A stretch of DNA of 64,000 nt from assembly GCF_900107015.1 (NCBI RefSeq), contig NZ_FNOI01000007.1, forward strand, positions 62,001 through 126,000, written 5' to 3'. The notes under the pieces were generated by a model. The model saw only the letters and a program-made list of their open reading frames with translations, was not told the DNA's origin and made no database searches. Each line of letters opens with the position of its first letter. Position 1 is the first letter of the stretch. The translations under genes and the position numbers were made by a program. Shown piece by piece: positions 42,382-51,544 of this stretch. This DNA comes from Litoreibacter albidus. Lineage in GTDB: Bacteria; Pseudomonadota; Alphaproteobacteria; Rhodobacterales; Rhodobacteraceae.

Positions 42382-43347
42382 ATGTTCGGATATCTGCTGA
42401 AACGACTGATACAAATGACTCTGGTGCTATGGGTCGTGTCGGTCATCGTGTTCTTGATGATGAGTTTCACCGGTGATCCGGTTTTCATGGTCGTCCCTAT
42501 TGATGCGACCGATTCCGAGATCGCCCAAGCACGCCGGCTGTTGGGATTAGATCAGTCCCCGTTGGTTCAGTACTGGCGGTTCCTGACCAGTCTGGTGCAG
42601 GGCGACTTCGGTCAATCCTACGTATTCCGTCAACCCGCGATGACCCTGATCTTGGAGCGGTTGCCCGCGACTGTGGAAATGGTGCTGGTGGCTATGGTTA
42701 TGGCTGTCGCCGTGGCCATCCCGCTTGGTGTTTATGCAGGGGCCAACCCTGAAGGGCGCCTGAGCCGCACGATCATGGCGGGATCATTGCTAGGTATTTC
42801 CCTTCCCGGTTTTTGGGTAGGCATGGTGTTGATCTACCTTTTTGCCGTCCATTGGGGGGTGTTCCCGTCCTCCGGTCGTGGTGACACGGCGGAGCTATTC
42901 GGTCTGCGCATCAGTCTGCTGACGTGGGATGGGTGGCATCACATCATTTTGCCCGCTGTGACGCTCTCCCTTGGGACGATGGCAATTCTGCTTCGTATGA
43001 CGCGGGCGGGTATGATGGAGGTCGGGCGGCAGGACTTTATGAAGTTCGCCCGCGCCAAAGGTGCCACACGCCACGACGTGCTTTACAAGCATGGGCTGAA
43101 AAATGCGCTGATCCCAGTCGTGACAATCTTCGGTCTGCAACTCGGGGACCTTATTGCCTTTGCAACTATCACCGAGACGATCTTCTCGTGGCCCGGCATG
43201 GGTAAGCTGTTGATCGATTCCATATATCGCGCGGACCGTCCGGTGATCGTTGTCTATCTGATGCTGGTAGCGCTGATTTTTGTCGTGATCAATTTTCTCG
43301 TCGACCTCGTCTATACGCTGATCGACCCGCGTATTTCGTTGAAATGA
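42382..43347 (+). CDS. ABC transporter permease, DppB family
   Basis: A 321-aa inner-membrane permease with six helices, the first being FGYLLKRLIQMTLVLWVVSVIVFLMM. The coupling loop MEVGRQDFMKFARAKGATRHDVLYKHGLKNALIPVV is the EAA motif of DppB-type subunits, and DLVYTLIDPRI is the usual C-terminus. It pairs with the DppC-type gene, whose start overlaps its stop. Confidence 0.93.
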   Translation: MFGYLLKRLIQMTLVLWVVSVIVFLMMSFTGDPVFMVVPIDATDSEIAQARRLLGLDQSPLVQYWRFLTSLVQGDFGQSYVFRQPAMTLILERLPATVEMVLVAMVMAVAVAIPLGVYAGANPEGRLSRTIMAGSLLGISLPGFWVGMVLIYLFAVHWGVFPSSGRGDTAELFGLRISLLTWDGWHHIILPAVTLSLGTMAILLRMTRAGMMEVGRQDFMKFARAKGATRHDVLYKHGLKNALIPVVTIFGLQLGDLIAFATITETIFSWPGMGKLLIDSIYRADRPVIVVYLMLVALIFVVINFLVDLVYTLIDPRISLK

Positions 43348-44234
43348 GGGCCCCACAGATGACGACAGGTTTCCTGAGATCCGAATTCTTTCACAACTAC
43401 AAACGTAGCACTTCTGCGATTGTCGGAAGCGGGCTTATGCTCTTCTTTGCGGCATGCGTTCTGATTGGGCCGTTTCTTGTGACGCAAAATCCCTACGACA
43501 TTGCGTCGCTTGATTTGATGGATAGCTACAAGCCACCCATGTGGCTTGAAGGGGGCGATAGTCGCTTCCCACTGGGGACCGACGGGCAGGGCAGGGACGT
43601 TTGGGCGTCCATTCTGTATGGCGCACGGATATCAGTGTTTATCGGTCTCGTGGCAATGATCGCGTCCTGCACGATCGGCACGCTGCTTGGTCTCATTGCG
43701 GGGTTTTACGGCGGCGTCGTGGATTCCGTCATAATGCGGATCGCAGACATCCAGCTGTCGTTCCCGTCGATCCTGATCGCGCTGTTCTTGATGTCGGCAG
43801 TTGGCACCGGAGTGGACAAGGTTCTGATCGCTTTGACGGCGGTGGGCTGGGTTGTCTATGCGCGCACCGTGCGCGGCTCGACGTTATCCGAGATCGAAAA
43901 GGAATACGTGCAAGCCGCCAAGGTCGCCGGATTGCCGAACCATAAAATCATCCGCAAGCACGTGCTTCCGAACGTTCTGACACCGCTGATTGTCATCGCG
44001 ACAATTCAAGTCGGCACATTCGTTCTGATTGAAGCATCGCTTAGTTTTCTGGGGGTCGGCGTGCCGATAACGCAGCCATCTTTAGGGCTGCTGATTAAGA
44101 ACGGCTTTGACGTTTTGTTCAGCGGGCTGTGGTGGACGTCGGTCTTCCCTGGGTTCGCGATCATGACGCTGGTCTTCGGCATCAACCTGTTTGGTGACTT
44201 CTTGCGCGATGAATTGAATCCGAGGCTCAAATGA
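43344..44234 (+). CDS. ABC transporter permease, DppC family
   Basis: A 296-aa permease partner of the DppB-type subunit. Typical marks are HPLGTDGQGRDV-like FPLGTDGQGRDVWASILYG, GRISVFIG-like ARISVFIGLVAMI, and the coupling loop EYVQAAKVAGLPNHKIIRKHVLPNVLTPLIV. The ATG at 43344 overlaps the previous stop; an ATG at 43359 with GAGG upstream would give 291 aa and is about as likely. Its own stop overlaps the next ATPase start. Confidence 0.92.
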   Translation: MRAPQMTTGFLRSEFFHNYKRSTSAIVGSGLMLFFAACVLIGPFLVTQNPYDIASLDLMDSYKPPMWLEGGDSRFPLGTDGQGRDVWASILYGARISVFIGLVAMIASCTIGTLLGLIAGFYGGVVDSVIMRIADIQLSFPSILIALFLMSAVGTGVDKVLIALTAVGWVVYARTVRGSTLSEIEKEYVQAAKVAGLPNHKIIRKHVLPNVLTPLIVIATIQVGTFVLIEASLSFLGVGVPITQPSLGLLIKNGFDVLFSGLWWTSVFPGFAIMTLVFGINLFGDFLRDELNPRLK

Positions 44235-45229
44235 TGACGAATGACACACAAAACCCGCTGCTGGCGGTGCGCGATCTGCGGACGTATTTTCACACGTTTT
44301 CCGGCACCGTGAAGGCGGTCAATGGCGTCAGCTTCGAGATAGGCGAAGGCGAGGTGATGGGGCTTGTTGGGGAAAGTGGTGGCGGTAAGTCGGTCGTCGG
44401 CTTCTCCGTCCTTGGCCTTATCGACGAACCCGGTAAAATCGAGGGCGGGGAAATATTGCTGGACGGCCAAGACCTTGTGACGGCCGGTGAAGATCGGCTG
44501 CGCGAGGTGCGCGGGCGCGAGATATCAATGGTCTTTCAAGACCCGATGACATCACTCAACCCACTGCACACGGTCGGTCGCCAGATGGATGAGGTCTTGC
44601 GGTTACACACGAAGCTGGACGCGGATGCCCGCCATCAGGCGTGCGTAGAGATGCTAGAGAGTGTTGGGATCAGTCAGGCCGCCGAGCGGTTGAAGGCGTT
44701 CCCGCACCAGTTCTCTGGCGGGATGCGTCAACGCGTGGTCATTGCGATCGCCCTTCTGGCGCGGCCACGTCTGATCATTGCGGATGAGCCGACGACGGCG
44801 CTTGATGTGACGATCCAAAGCCAAATCCTGAAACTGATGCGTCAGCAGATCGCGGATAAAGGCGCGTCGATGATCCTGATCACCCACGATCTTGCCGTCG
44901 TGTCCGAGATGGCAGATCACATTACCGTCCTTTACTGTGGCAACGTGGTGGAGCGTGGCAAAACCCGCGACCTGATCGAAACGCCGTCTCACCCTTACAC
45001 GCGTGGCCTGATCGACAGCATTCCCGACACCGCCCATCGCCACGATAGGTTGATGCAAATTCCAGGCTCCGTGCCTGATATTCGCAACCTGCCCAAGGGC
45101 TGTAATTTCCGTGATCGTTGCCCCCGCGCGCAGGCGCTCTGTGCGCAGCAAGAGCCCGTTTTGACCAAGCAGCACGCGACCCTATGGGCGGCCTGCCACT
45201 ATCCACTCAAGCCGGGAGAAACCGCATGA
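44231..45229 (+). CDS. ABC transporter ATPase, DppD family
   Basis: A 332-aa ATPase. Walker A is GESGGGKSV, the signature FSGGMRQRVVIAIAL, Walker B LIIADEPTTALD, and the switch His lies in LITHDLAVV. The C-terminal oligopeptide-transporter extension carries a Cys cluster (CNFRDRCPRAQALC) typical of the family, which may bind an iron-sulfur centre. Start and stop both overlap neighbours by 4 bp. Confidence 0.94.
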   Translation: MMTNDTQNPLLAVRDLRTYFHTFSGTVKAVNGVSFEIGEGEVMGLVGESGGGKSVVGFSVLGLIDEPGKIEGGEILLDGQDLVTAGEDRLREVRGREISMVFQDPMTSLNPLHTVGRQMDEVLRLHTKLDADARHQACVEMLESVGISQAAERLKAFPHQFSGGMRQRVVIAIALLARPRLIIADEPTTALDVTIQSQILKLMRQQIADKGASMILITHDLAVVSEMADHITVLYCGNVVERGKTRDLIETPSHPYTRGLIDSIPDTAHRHDRLMQIPGSVPDIRNLPKGCNFRDRCPRAQALCAQQEPVLTKQHATLWAACHYPLKPGETA

Positions 45230-46260
45230 ATACCAGCAACACCCCCATGCTTGAGGTGCGTGATTTGAAGATGCATTTCCCGATTGGGGGCGGCTTCTTC
45301 AACCGGCTGAAGCTAGGAGGCAAGGGTGTTCGGCTCGAAAATCCAGTGGTGCAAGCGGTCAACGGGGTCAGCTTCAAGATCGGACGCGGCGAGATCATGG
45401 CGTTGGTCGGCGAAAGCGGTTGTGGCAAATCAACGGTCGCCAAGACCATAGCGCGCATCCACAAACCCACTTCCGGCGAGGTGCGGATCGAGGGCGAGGA
45501 CATCGCGGGCTACGGCTTCGCAGAAATGCTGCCGGTTCGTGCTAAGATGCAGATGATTTTTCAAGACCCCTACGCGTCGCTTAACCCGCGTCAACGCGTC
45601 CGCGATATCGTGGCGGAGCCTTTGCTAGAGCAAACCAAAACCGCCCAAGGTCGCAAGGATGTGCCCGCGCGGATTGAGGCATTGTTGGCGAAAGTTGGCC
45701 TGAACTCGGAACACGCGGGTCGCTACCCACATCAGTTCTCTGGCGGTCAGCGCCAAAGGATCGGCATCGCCCGTGCATTGTCGGTAACCCCCGGCTTGAT
45801 CGTCGCGGATGAACCAGTGTCGGCTTTAGACGTGTCGATTCAGGCGCAAATCTTGAACCTTATGAAAGACCTGCGCGACGAGTTTGGCCTAGCCTATCTG
45901 TTCATCAGCCATGACCTGTCGGTCGTGCACCACATCGCGGACCGTGTTGGGGTGATGTATCTGGGCTCAATGGTAGAGAACGCACCGCGTGATGTGCTGT
46001 TCGCCAAGCCGCGTCACCCCTACACCCGCGCGCTGCTTTCGGCGGCCCCCAGCATCAAAGAGAAGCGGGACAAAGAGGAGATCGTTTTGTCTGGCGAGGT
46101 GCCATCGGCGCTCAACCTGCCATCGGGATGCTGCTTTAGAACACGTTGTCCGTTTGCGTGGGACCGCTGCGCGCGCGAGCGCCCCGCGCTGCAAGATGTC
46201 GGCGACGATCAAACGGTCGCCTGCCACCTGATAGACGAACCGGAAAGGGACACCGCATGA
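45226..46260 (+). CDS. ABC transporter ATPase, DppF family
   Basis: A 344-aa second ATPase of the heterodimeric pair. Walker A is GESGCGKST, the signature FSGGQRQRIGIARAL, Walker B LIVADEPVSALD, the switch His in FISHDLSVVHH, and a C-terminal Cys cluster CCFRTRCPFAWDRC. The ATG at 45226 overlaps the DppD-type stop; further in-frame codons upstream belong to that gene in another frame. Its stop overlaps the start of the second binding-protein homologue. Confidence 0.94.
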   Translation: MNTSNTPMLEVRDLKMHFPIGGGFFNRLKLGGKGVRLENPVVQAVNGVSFKIGRGEIMALVGESGCGKSTVAKTIARIHKPTSGEVRIEGEDIAGYGFAEMLPVRAKMQMIFQDPYASLNPRQRVRDIVAEPLLEQTKTAQGRKDVPARIEALLAKVGLNSEHAGRYPHQFSGGQRQRIGIARALSVTPGLIVADEPVSALDVSIQAQILNLMKDLRDEFGLAYLFISHDLSVVHHIADRVGVMYLGSMVENAPRDVLFAKPRHPYTRALLSAAPSIKEKRDKEEIVLSGEVPSALNLPSGCCFRTRCPFAWDRCARERPALQDVGDDQTVACHLIDEPERDTA

Positions 46261-47696
46261 CCGTGATTGCACAGGCGCGGTTGGGTATTCACGACCCACA
46301 TGACTGCACAGATGCCAACGACGAGCTAACAATTTTGCACGCTGTATACGACACGTTGGTGCGGCGCGTTGGGCAAAGGTTCGTGCCCCATTTGGCGCAG
46401 CGTTGGACCGTGTCGGAAGACGCGCGGACATGGGTGTTCCACCTGCACCCCGGCGTTAAATTTCATGACGGGACAGACTGCGACGCGGATGCGGTGGCAC
46501 TCTGTTTGCAACGCATGGCGCGTGAAGACAAAGGCTACACCTTGGGGGCACCGGCGGTTTGGCGGCAGTTCTTGAAGGACGCGGTGCTTGATGTCATCGA
46601 CGCTGAAACGATCCGCGTAACGCTGGCGGAACCAATGGCCGACCTACTGGACGTGCTAGAGCAGGGTTTCATCGTCGCACCGTCCGCCTTCGCGGCGCTT
46701 GATGCGAAGGATTACACCGCGCAAATTGGGTCGGGTCCCTACAAGCTTGTGTCGATTTCCGACACCGAGATTTCAGCGACGCGCGTGAACAACCATTTTG
46801 CGGGTGAGCCTGCAAACGCGACGGTTTCGTGGCGGTTGGTCCCAGATGCGGCGGCGCGGCTGTCTCTTCTGGAGCGCGGCGAGGTGCAAGTCGCCAATAC
46901 GTTGGATTTTGAGGCTTCGCGCGCTTTGGGTGATATGCGGCACGAGTTCCTGTCTCCTGTGGCGATCATTTACCTTTTGAACGCGGCTAAAGGCCCGCTT
47001 GCTGACGGGCGCGTCCGTCGCGCACTCAGCCTTGCGGTGGACCGTGACGCGATCGTGCAGACGGTCATGGCGGGCGCGGCGCAGCCCTTGCGCGGGTTCG
47101 TCAGCCCTAATCACTACGGCTCTGGTCACGGCGCGGGGGGCGACGCCCAGATGGACCGCACCCAAGCGCGCGCGCTGCTGGTGGAGGCAGGGTTCGGCGA
47201 TGGCTTAACGCTTGAGGTTGATTGCCCGACCCGCTTGCCCGATGAAGCACAACGTTTGACTGCTGCCCTTGCGGATCAACTGAACGCCGTTGGTATAACG
47301 CTAAATGTTCACATCCATCCGGAGCGCGAGGATTATGCGCATATGGTGCGTCGCAAGGAAATTCGAGATCTTTGTGTTTTCGATTCCAGCCCCATGAGCA
47401 CCTACCGCGTTCTTTATGAAAAGATCGACGCGCGTATCGCGGGATCATGGTGGCAGGGCTATCATAACCCCGCTGTCGAGGCCCTAATTGATGAGGGGCG
47501 CGCCACACCCGACAGCGACGCACGGTCCGATATTTGGCAAAAGGCCTATACGCTGTTGCAGGAGGATCCTGCGTGGTTGACGCTTTATAACCCCATCCGT
47601 GTGATCGGCGTGGCTGGCGATCACCCCGGCTTTGTCATGCCCGCCGACGGTGTGATTGACGTGGCTCGATTGCCCGCACTTGAAGGGGCCGCGTGA
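46257..47696 (+). CDS. DppA-family binding-protein homologue without signal peptide
   Basis: A 479-aa SBP_bac_5 protein whose first residues (MTVIAQARLGIHDPHDCTDANDELTILHAVYDTLV) start directly in the mature fold. There is no signal peptide at the ATG coupled (ATGA) to the upstream ATPase gene, and the in-frame codons upstream (to 46146) read the ATPase gene without making one. Fold marks are WVFHLHPGVKFHDGTDCDADAVALCL and VRRALSLAVDRDAI. It would stay in the cytoplasm, so it could be a ligand sensor or carrier rather than a transporter subunit. The later genes are coupled to it. Confidence 0.87.
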   Translation: MTVIAQARLGIHDPHDCTDANDELTILHAVYDTLVRRVGQRFVPHLAQRWTVSEDARTWVFHLHPGVKFHDGTDCDADAVALCLQRMAREDKGYTLGAPAVWRQFLKDAVLDVIDAETIRVTLAEPMADLLDVLEQGFIVAPSAFAALDAKDYTAQIGSGPYKLVSISDTEISATRVNNHFAGEPANATVSWRLVPDAAARLSLLERGEVQVANTLDFEASRALGDMRHEFLSPVAIIYLLNAAKGPLADGRVRRALSLAVDRDAIVQTVMAGAAQPLRGFVSPNHYGSGHGAGGDAQMDRTQARALLVEAGFGDGLTLEVDCPTRLPDEAQRLTAALADQLNAVGITLNVHIHPEREDYAHMVRRKEIRDLCVFDSSPMSTYRVLYEKIDARIAGSWWQGYHNPAVEALIDEGRATPDSDARSDIWQKAYTLLQEDPAWLTLYNPIRVIGVAGDHPGFVMPADGVIDVARLPALEGAA

Positions 47697-49141
47697 TGCA
47701 GGCTGATACACTTTTGATCGGGGGGCATATCATCACCATGGACCCCGCCCGTCGCATACTTGAGAACGGGGCCGTGGCCATCGCTGATGGCAAGATCGTA
47801 GCACTCGGTGACGCTGCACAGATGCGTAAAACTGTTCGGGCGGAACAGGTGTTGGATTATAGCGACCATGTCGTGTTTCCGGGCTTGATTGATGTGCATG
47901 CCCACGCCGGGCATGGTTTGGTCAAGACGATCGGGATGCATGGCGGCGACCGCTGGGAAGACATTTGCGGCGAAGTCTACACTCAAGCGTCCCCACCTGA
48001 ATTTTGGTACGTGGAGGCGCGGCTGGCGGCGCTGGAGCGCCTACGCTTCGGTGTAACTACGGGCGTGTCGCTGCTAGGCGGTGGCGACACGATCATGCGT
48101 ACCGATCAGCCCGAGTACGCGGCTGCGCATTGTCGCGGTGTGAGTGAGGTCGGTACGCGCAGTGTTGTCGCCGTCGGCCCAACCCGCGCGCCCCATCCGC
48201 AGACCTATGGCAGTTGGACGGGCGGCCAGCGCACCGATTACCCCGTGACTTTCGAGCAGCAGTTGAAGACTTGCCAACAAATTGTCACCGACTGGCACGG
48301 CGCTCATGAGGGGCGCATCAACATCGCCATGCTTTATCCCGTTTTGCGCGACGAGCACGAACGCGACATGAGCCCCACTGACTATCAGACGGCCTGTGAG
48401 CAAGCGGAGATCGTGCGCAAATATGCGCGTGAGATGGGGCTAACCTTCACGCAGGACGGCCATTGGCGCGGCTCCATCCGCCGGGCTGAAAAGCTGGGAC
48501 TGTTGGGTCCGGATACGTTGCTGTCGCACTGCATTGACTTACACGAAGACGAGATCGCGCTGGTTGCTAAAACCAGCACGAAGATCGCGCATAATCCGTC
48601 CGCGAATGCGTCCATCATGGGCCGATGTCCAGCTACGGAAATGATGGCGGCAGGGGCTTGCGTTGCTCTGGGATCCGATGCGACCGCACCGGACCGCTCC
48701 GGCGATATGTTCCGGCATATGCAGCAAGCGATGCATTACCACCGCACGCACTTTTCCGATGCCAGCGTGCTGCCGATTGGTAAGGTGCTGGACATGTGCA
48801 CAATCAGCGGCGCCAAGGCGCTTGGACAGGAAGGCTGCATTGGCTCGCTAGAGGTTGGTAAGCAAGCAGACATCGTAACCGTCGATATGCGCCGCCCGCA
48901 TCTCTACCCGCCCAATATGGTCGCGCATCGCTTGGTTTGTTTTGCGAATGGTAACGACGTCACCAACGTCATTATTGGCGGGGAGCTGGTGCTAGAGGAT
49001 GGCAAGGCCACCCGCGTACGTGAGGCCGAAATCATGGCTGACGCAGCGGCGCAAGCGCAGTTGATGATTGAACGTATCGGAGCGCAGGGCGATCTTGCGC
49101 TGCCCAGCGATTTTTGGGGACGGGAGGGGCAATCGTCATGA
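47696..49141 (+). CDS. ATZ/TRZ-family amidohydrolase (deaminase-like)
   Basis: A 481-aa cytoplasmic amidohydrolase of the aminohydrolase class that includes 8-oxoguanine deaminase, guanine deaminase and triazine hydrolases. Metal-site marks are His-Ala-His in GLIDVHAHAGHG, a His in FTQDGHWRGS, SHCIDLHEDE, and the Asp of LGSDATAPDRSGDM. The ATG at 47696 overlaps the previous stop (TGATG); a GTG one codon earlier is also open. The substrate is unknown; the operon suggests deamination or dechlorination-type hydrolysis of an imported ring compound. Confidence 0.87.
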   Translation: MQADTLLIGGHIITMDPARRILENGAVAIADGKIVALGDAAQMRKTVRAEQVLDYSDHVVFPGLIDVHAHAGHGLVKTIGMHGGDRWEDICGEVYTQASPPEFWYVEARLAALERLRFGVTTGVSLLGGGDTIMRTDQPEYAAAHCRGVSEVGTRSVVAVGPTRAPHPQTYGSWTGGQRTDYPVTFEQQLKTCQQIVTDWHGAHEGRINIAMLYPVLRDEHERDMSPTDYQTACEQAEIVRKYAREMGLTFTQDGHWRGSIRRAEKLGLLGPDTLLSHCIDLHEDEIALVAKTSTKIAHNPSANASIMGRCPATEMMAAGACVALGSDATAPDRSGDMFRHMQQAMHYHRTHFSDASVLPIGKVLDMCTISGAKALGQEGCIGSLEVGKQADIVTVDMRRPHLYPPNMVAHRLVCFANGNDVTNVIIGGELVLEDGKATRVREAEIMADAAAQAQLMIERIGAQGDLALPSDFWGREGQSS

Positions 49142-49797
49142 CGATATATGTGGTTAATCCAAATAGCAGCCAGCATGTGACCGACGGTATAGATAAGGCT
49201 ATCGACCCGATGCGGGCGGCAAGTTTAGTGCCAATTGAGGCGCGCACCTTGACGCAAGGCCCTCCAGGTATCGAGACACAGGCGCATGTGGATGGCGTGG
49301 TCGCACCGTTGCTGGAGCATTGCGCGGCATTCGAGAATGACGCCAGCGCGTTTGTCGTGGCCTGTTATTCTGATCCAGGTCTCGCGGCACTAAGGGAGCA
49401 ATCCGCCCGTCCAGTAATCGGTATTGCGGAGGCGTCAATTCTTACTGCGATGACTTTCGGCCAGCGCTTCGGGATTATCTCGATCTTGTCCAAAAGCGTG
49501 CCGCGCCACATGCGTTACGTTGGTGCGATGGGGGTTATGGATCGGCTCGCGGCAGACCTGCCGCTTGAGTTGGGCGTGCTGGAACTGGCAGACGAAACCC
49601 GCACCTTCGAGAGACTAAAAGCAGTGGGTGAGGCCCTGCGCGACACTGCAATGGCGGATGTGGTCATTCTTGGTTGCGCGGGTATGACGGCTTTTCGAAC
49701 AGACTTGGAACAGCATTTGGGTCTTCCGGTAATCGAACCTTGTCAGGCGGCTGTTGCGATGGCCATCGGCCAAGTGGCTCTTCAAACGACACGTTAG
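49138..49797 (+). CDS. Asp/Glu/hydantoin racemase family protein
   Basis: A 219-aa protein of the pseudo-symmetric racemase fold with the expected two catalytic Cys, in VVACYSDPGL and VILGCAGMTAF. The N-terminus TIYVVNPNSSQHVTDGI matches hydantoin racemases (HyuE). It could interconvert stereoisomers of a 5-substituted hydantoin or an amino-acid derivative; maleate isomerase and arylmalonate decarboxylase share the fold. ATGA overlap with the amidohydrolase gene shows co-translation. Confidence 0.87.
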   Translation: MTIYVVNPNSSQHVTDGIDKAIDPMRAASLVPIEARTLTQGPPGIETQAHVDGVVAPLLEHCAAFENDASAFVVACYSDPGLAALREQSARPVIGIAEASILTAMTFGQRFGIISILSKSVPRHMRYVGAMGVMDRLAADLPLELGVLELADETRTFERLKAVGEALRDTAMADVVILGCAGMTAFRTDLEQHLGLPVIEPCQAAVAMAIGQVALQTTR

Positions 49798-49806
49798 GAA
49801 ATTTAT

Positions 49807-50730
49807 ATGACACAGCTTACTCCCGACGCCTCCGGCGTATTCGTTATCGCGGTGACCCCATTTACGCCCGATGGGGGCATTGACTTTGAGAGTTGCGACA
49901 AGATGGTAGATTTCTACCTTGATGTGGGCGCCACGGGCCTAACGGTTCTCGGAATGATGGGGGAGGCGCCAAAGCTCACCGTTGAAGAATCCCGCGATGT
50001 CGTTGCACGAATTTTGGCCCGCGTGAACGGTCGTGTGCCGGTCGTTGTGGGCGTCTCCGCGCCCGGCTTTGCGCAGATCGAGACCCTGACCAAGATGGTG
50101 ATGGACCTTGGGGCGGCAGGGGTCATGATCGCGCCGCCATCGTCGCTACGCACGGATGATCAAATTGTTAATTACTACACTCAGGTTGCCGCGCTAATCG
50201 GTGATGTGCCGTTCGTGTTGCAGGATTTCCCGCTGGTGACGGGGGTGCAGATGGCATCCAAAGTGATCGCGCGCATCGCAAATGACGTGCCGACTTGCGT
50301 CTGTCTGAAGCACGAAGACTGGCCCGGGCTGGAAAAGATTTCGACGCTGCGCGCGGACGGGGTGCTGAACAAGCGTATCTCGATCCTTTGCGGCAACGGT
50401 GGCCTGTTCCTGCCCGAAGAAATGGCGCGCGGTGCCGACGGTGCAATGACCGGATTTGCCTATCCGGAAATGATGGTCAGCGTGGTGGAGCACTATAACC
50501 GAGGCGACGTGGAGCGGGGGCAAGACATCTTCAACGCCTACCTGCCACTTGCGCGGTTTGAGCAGCAGCCGGGAATGGGGCTCGCTATTCGCAAGTACGC
50601 ATTGGCGAAACGCGGCGTCATTGCACATGACGCGCTGCGTAAACCCGGCGCCGGGTTATCGAAAGAAAGCCGGGTAGAGGTCGACAGGCTTATTGCGCGG
50701 CAAGAGAAACGACTGAAGGAGCTTGGTTAA
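49807..50730 (+). CDS. DapA-family (dihydrodipicolinate synthase-like) aldolase/lyase
   Basis: A 307-aa class I aldolase-type TIM barrel. The Schiff-base Lys168 is clear (CVCLKHEDWPGL), as is the N-terminal GLTVLGMMGEAPKLTVEES (GTTGE-type pocket, here GMMGE). The Tyr that relays protons in true DapA is replaced by Phe141 in VLQDFPLVTG. It is therefore probably not lysine-biosynthetic DapA but a catabolic keto-acid lyase or hydrolase. The gene starts 9 bp after the racemase stop. Confidence 0.87.
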   Translation: MTQLTPDASGVFVIAVTPFTPDGGIDFESCDKMVDFYLDVGATGLTVLGMMGEAPKLTVEESRDVVARILARVNGRVPVVVGVSAPGFAQIETLTKMVMDLGAAGVMIAPPSSLRTDDQIVNYYTQVAALIGDVPFVLQDFPLVTGVQMASKVIARIANDVPTCVCLKHEDWPGLEKISTLRADGVLNKRISILCGNGGLFLPEEMARGADGAMTGFAYPEMMVSVVEHYNRGDVERGQDIFNAYLPLARFEQQPGMGLAIRKYALAKRGVIAHDALRKPGAGLSKESRVEVDRLIARQEKRLKELG

Positions 50731-51500
50731 TGGAACTTGAAATAGGCGGAAAACGCGCGCTCGTCTTGGGGGCCAGCCGTGGCCTAGGCATGGCGATTGC
50801 AAAGTCATTGGCGAGTGAGGGTGTCACGGTGTTCGCCGCCGCGCGGAGCCACGACAAGATTGTGGACTGGGCGAAAGGCATGGACAACGTGCATCCCGTT
50901 CAGCTCGACCTGAGCAAGCTTGACGAGGTCGACAGCGTCGTTGACACGCTGCTGAAAGATGGCGGCGTCGATATCATCGTGAACAATAGTGGCGGGCCGC
51001 CCCCCGGCACCGCGCAAGCTGCGGATCGCGGCACTTGGCTCGCGCATTTCGAAGCGATGGCCGCCAATCTGTTCCACTTGAACACCCGCCTCCTGCCTTC
51101 GATGAAAGAGCGCAAGTGGGGGCGCATCGTGTCGATCACGTCTTCAGGTGTGGAGCAACCTATTCCAAACCTTGCCGTGTCCAACGGCATCCGCGGGGCG
51201 GTTGTTGGGTGGTCCAAAACGCTGGCAAATGAAGTTGCGGGCGACGGGATCACCGTCAATGTTGTCATGCCTGGGCGCATTCATACTCAACGAGTGGACG
51301 AGTTGGACGCGGCTGCGGCCAAGCGTACCGACACCGACATCGCCGATGTATCGGCCAAGTCCCGTGCAACGATCCCAGCCGGACGCTATGGCAAGCCTGA
51401 AGAATTCGCGGACGTCGTAACGTTTTTGGCGTCACAGCGTGCGTCTTACGTGACTGGTTCCCGCATCCGCATTGATGGCGGGTCGATCAAGTCGATCTGA
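50730..51500 (+). CDS. SDR-family oxidoreductase with atypical active site
   Basis: A 256-aa classical-length SDR with the NAD(P)-binding LVLGASRGLGMAI and NNSGGPPPG (the NNAG-like motif). After the catalytic Ser region (RIVSITSSGVEQPIPN), the usual YxxxK is replaced: the segment reads LAVSNGIRGAVVGWSKTLANE, with no Tyr at the expected site. A subclass of FabG-like SDRs shares this LSN pattern. TAATG overlap with the DapA-like gene puts it last in the operon. Whether it is a dehydrogenase at all is open. Confidence 0.86.
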   Translation: MELEIGGKRALVLGASRGLGMAIAKSLASEGVTVFAAARSHDKIVDWAKGMDNVHPVQLDLSKLDEVDSVVDTLLKDGGVDIIVNNSGGPPPGTAQAADRGTWLAHFEAMAANLFHLNTRLLPSMKERKWGRIVSITSSGVEQPIPNLAVSNGIRGAVVGWSKTLANEVAGDGITVNVVMPGRIHTQRVDELDAAAAKRTDTDIADVSAKSRATIPAGRYGKPEEFADVVTFLASQRASYVTGSRIRIDGGSIKSI

Positions 51501-51512
51501 GGGACCTGTAGA

Positions 51513-51544
51513 CCTGTGCGCCACTTTAATGGGTGGCGCGCAGG
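51513..51544. terminator. Bidirectional terminator between convergent sdr and lacI genes
   Basis: CCTGTGCGCCAC (51513-51524) pairs with GTGGCGCGCAGG (51533-51544), 12 bp with one G-T pair and an 8-base loop. It overlaps the lacI stop and lies 13 bp past the SDR stop. There is no T-run. Confidence 0.7.
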
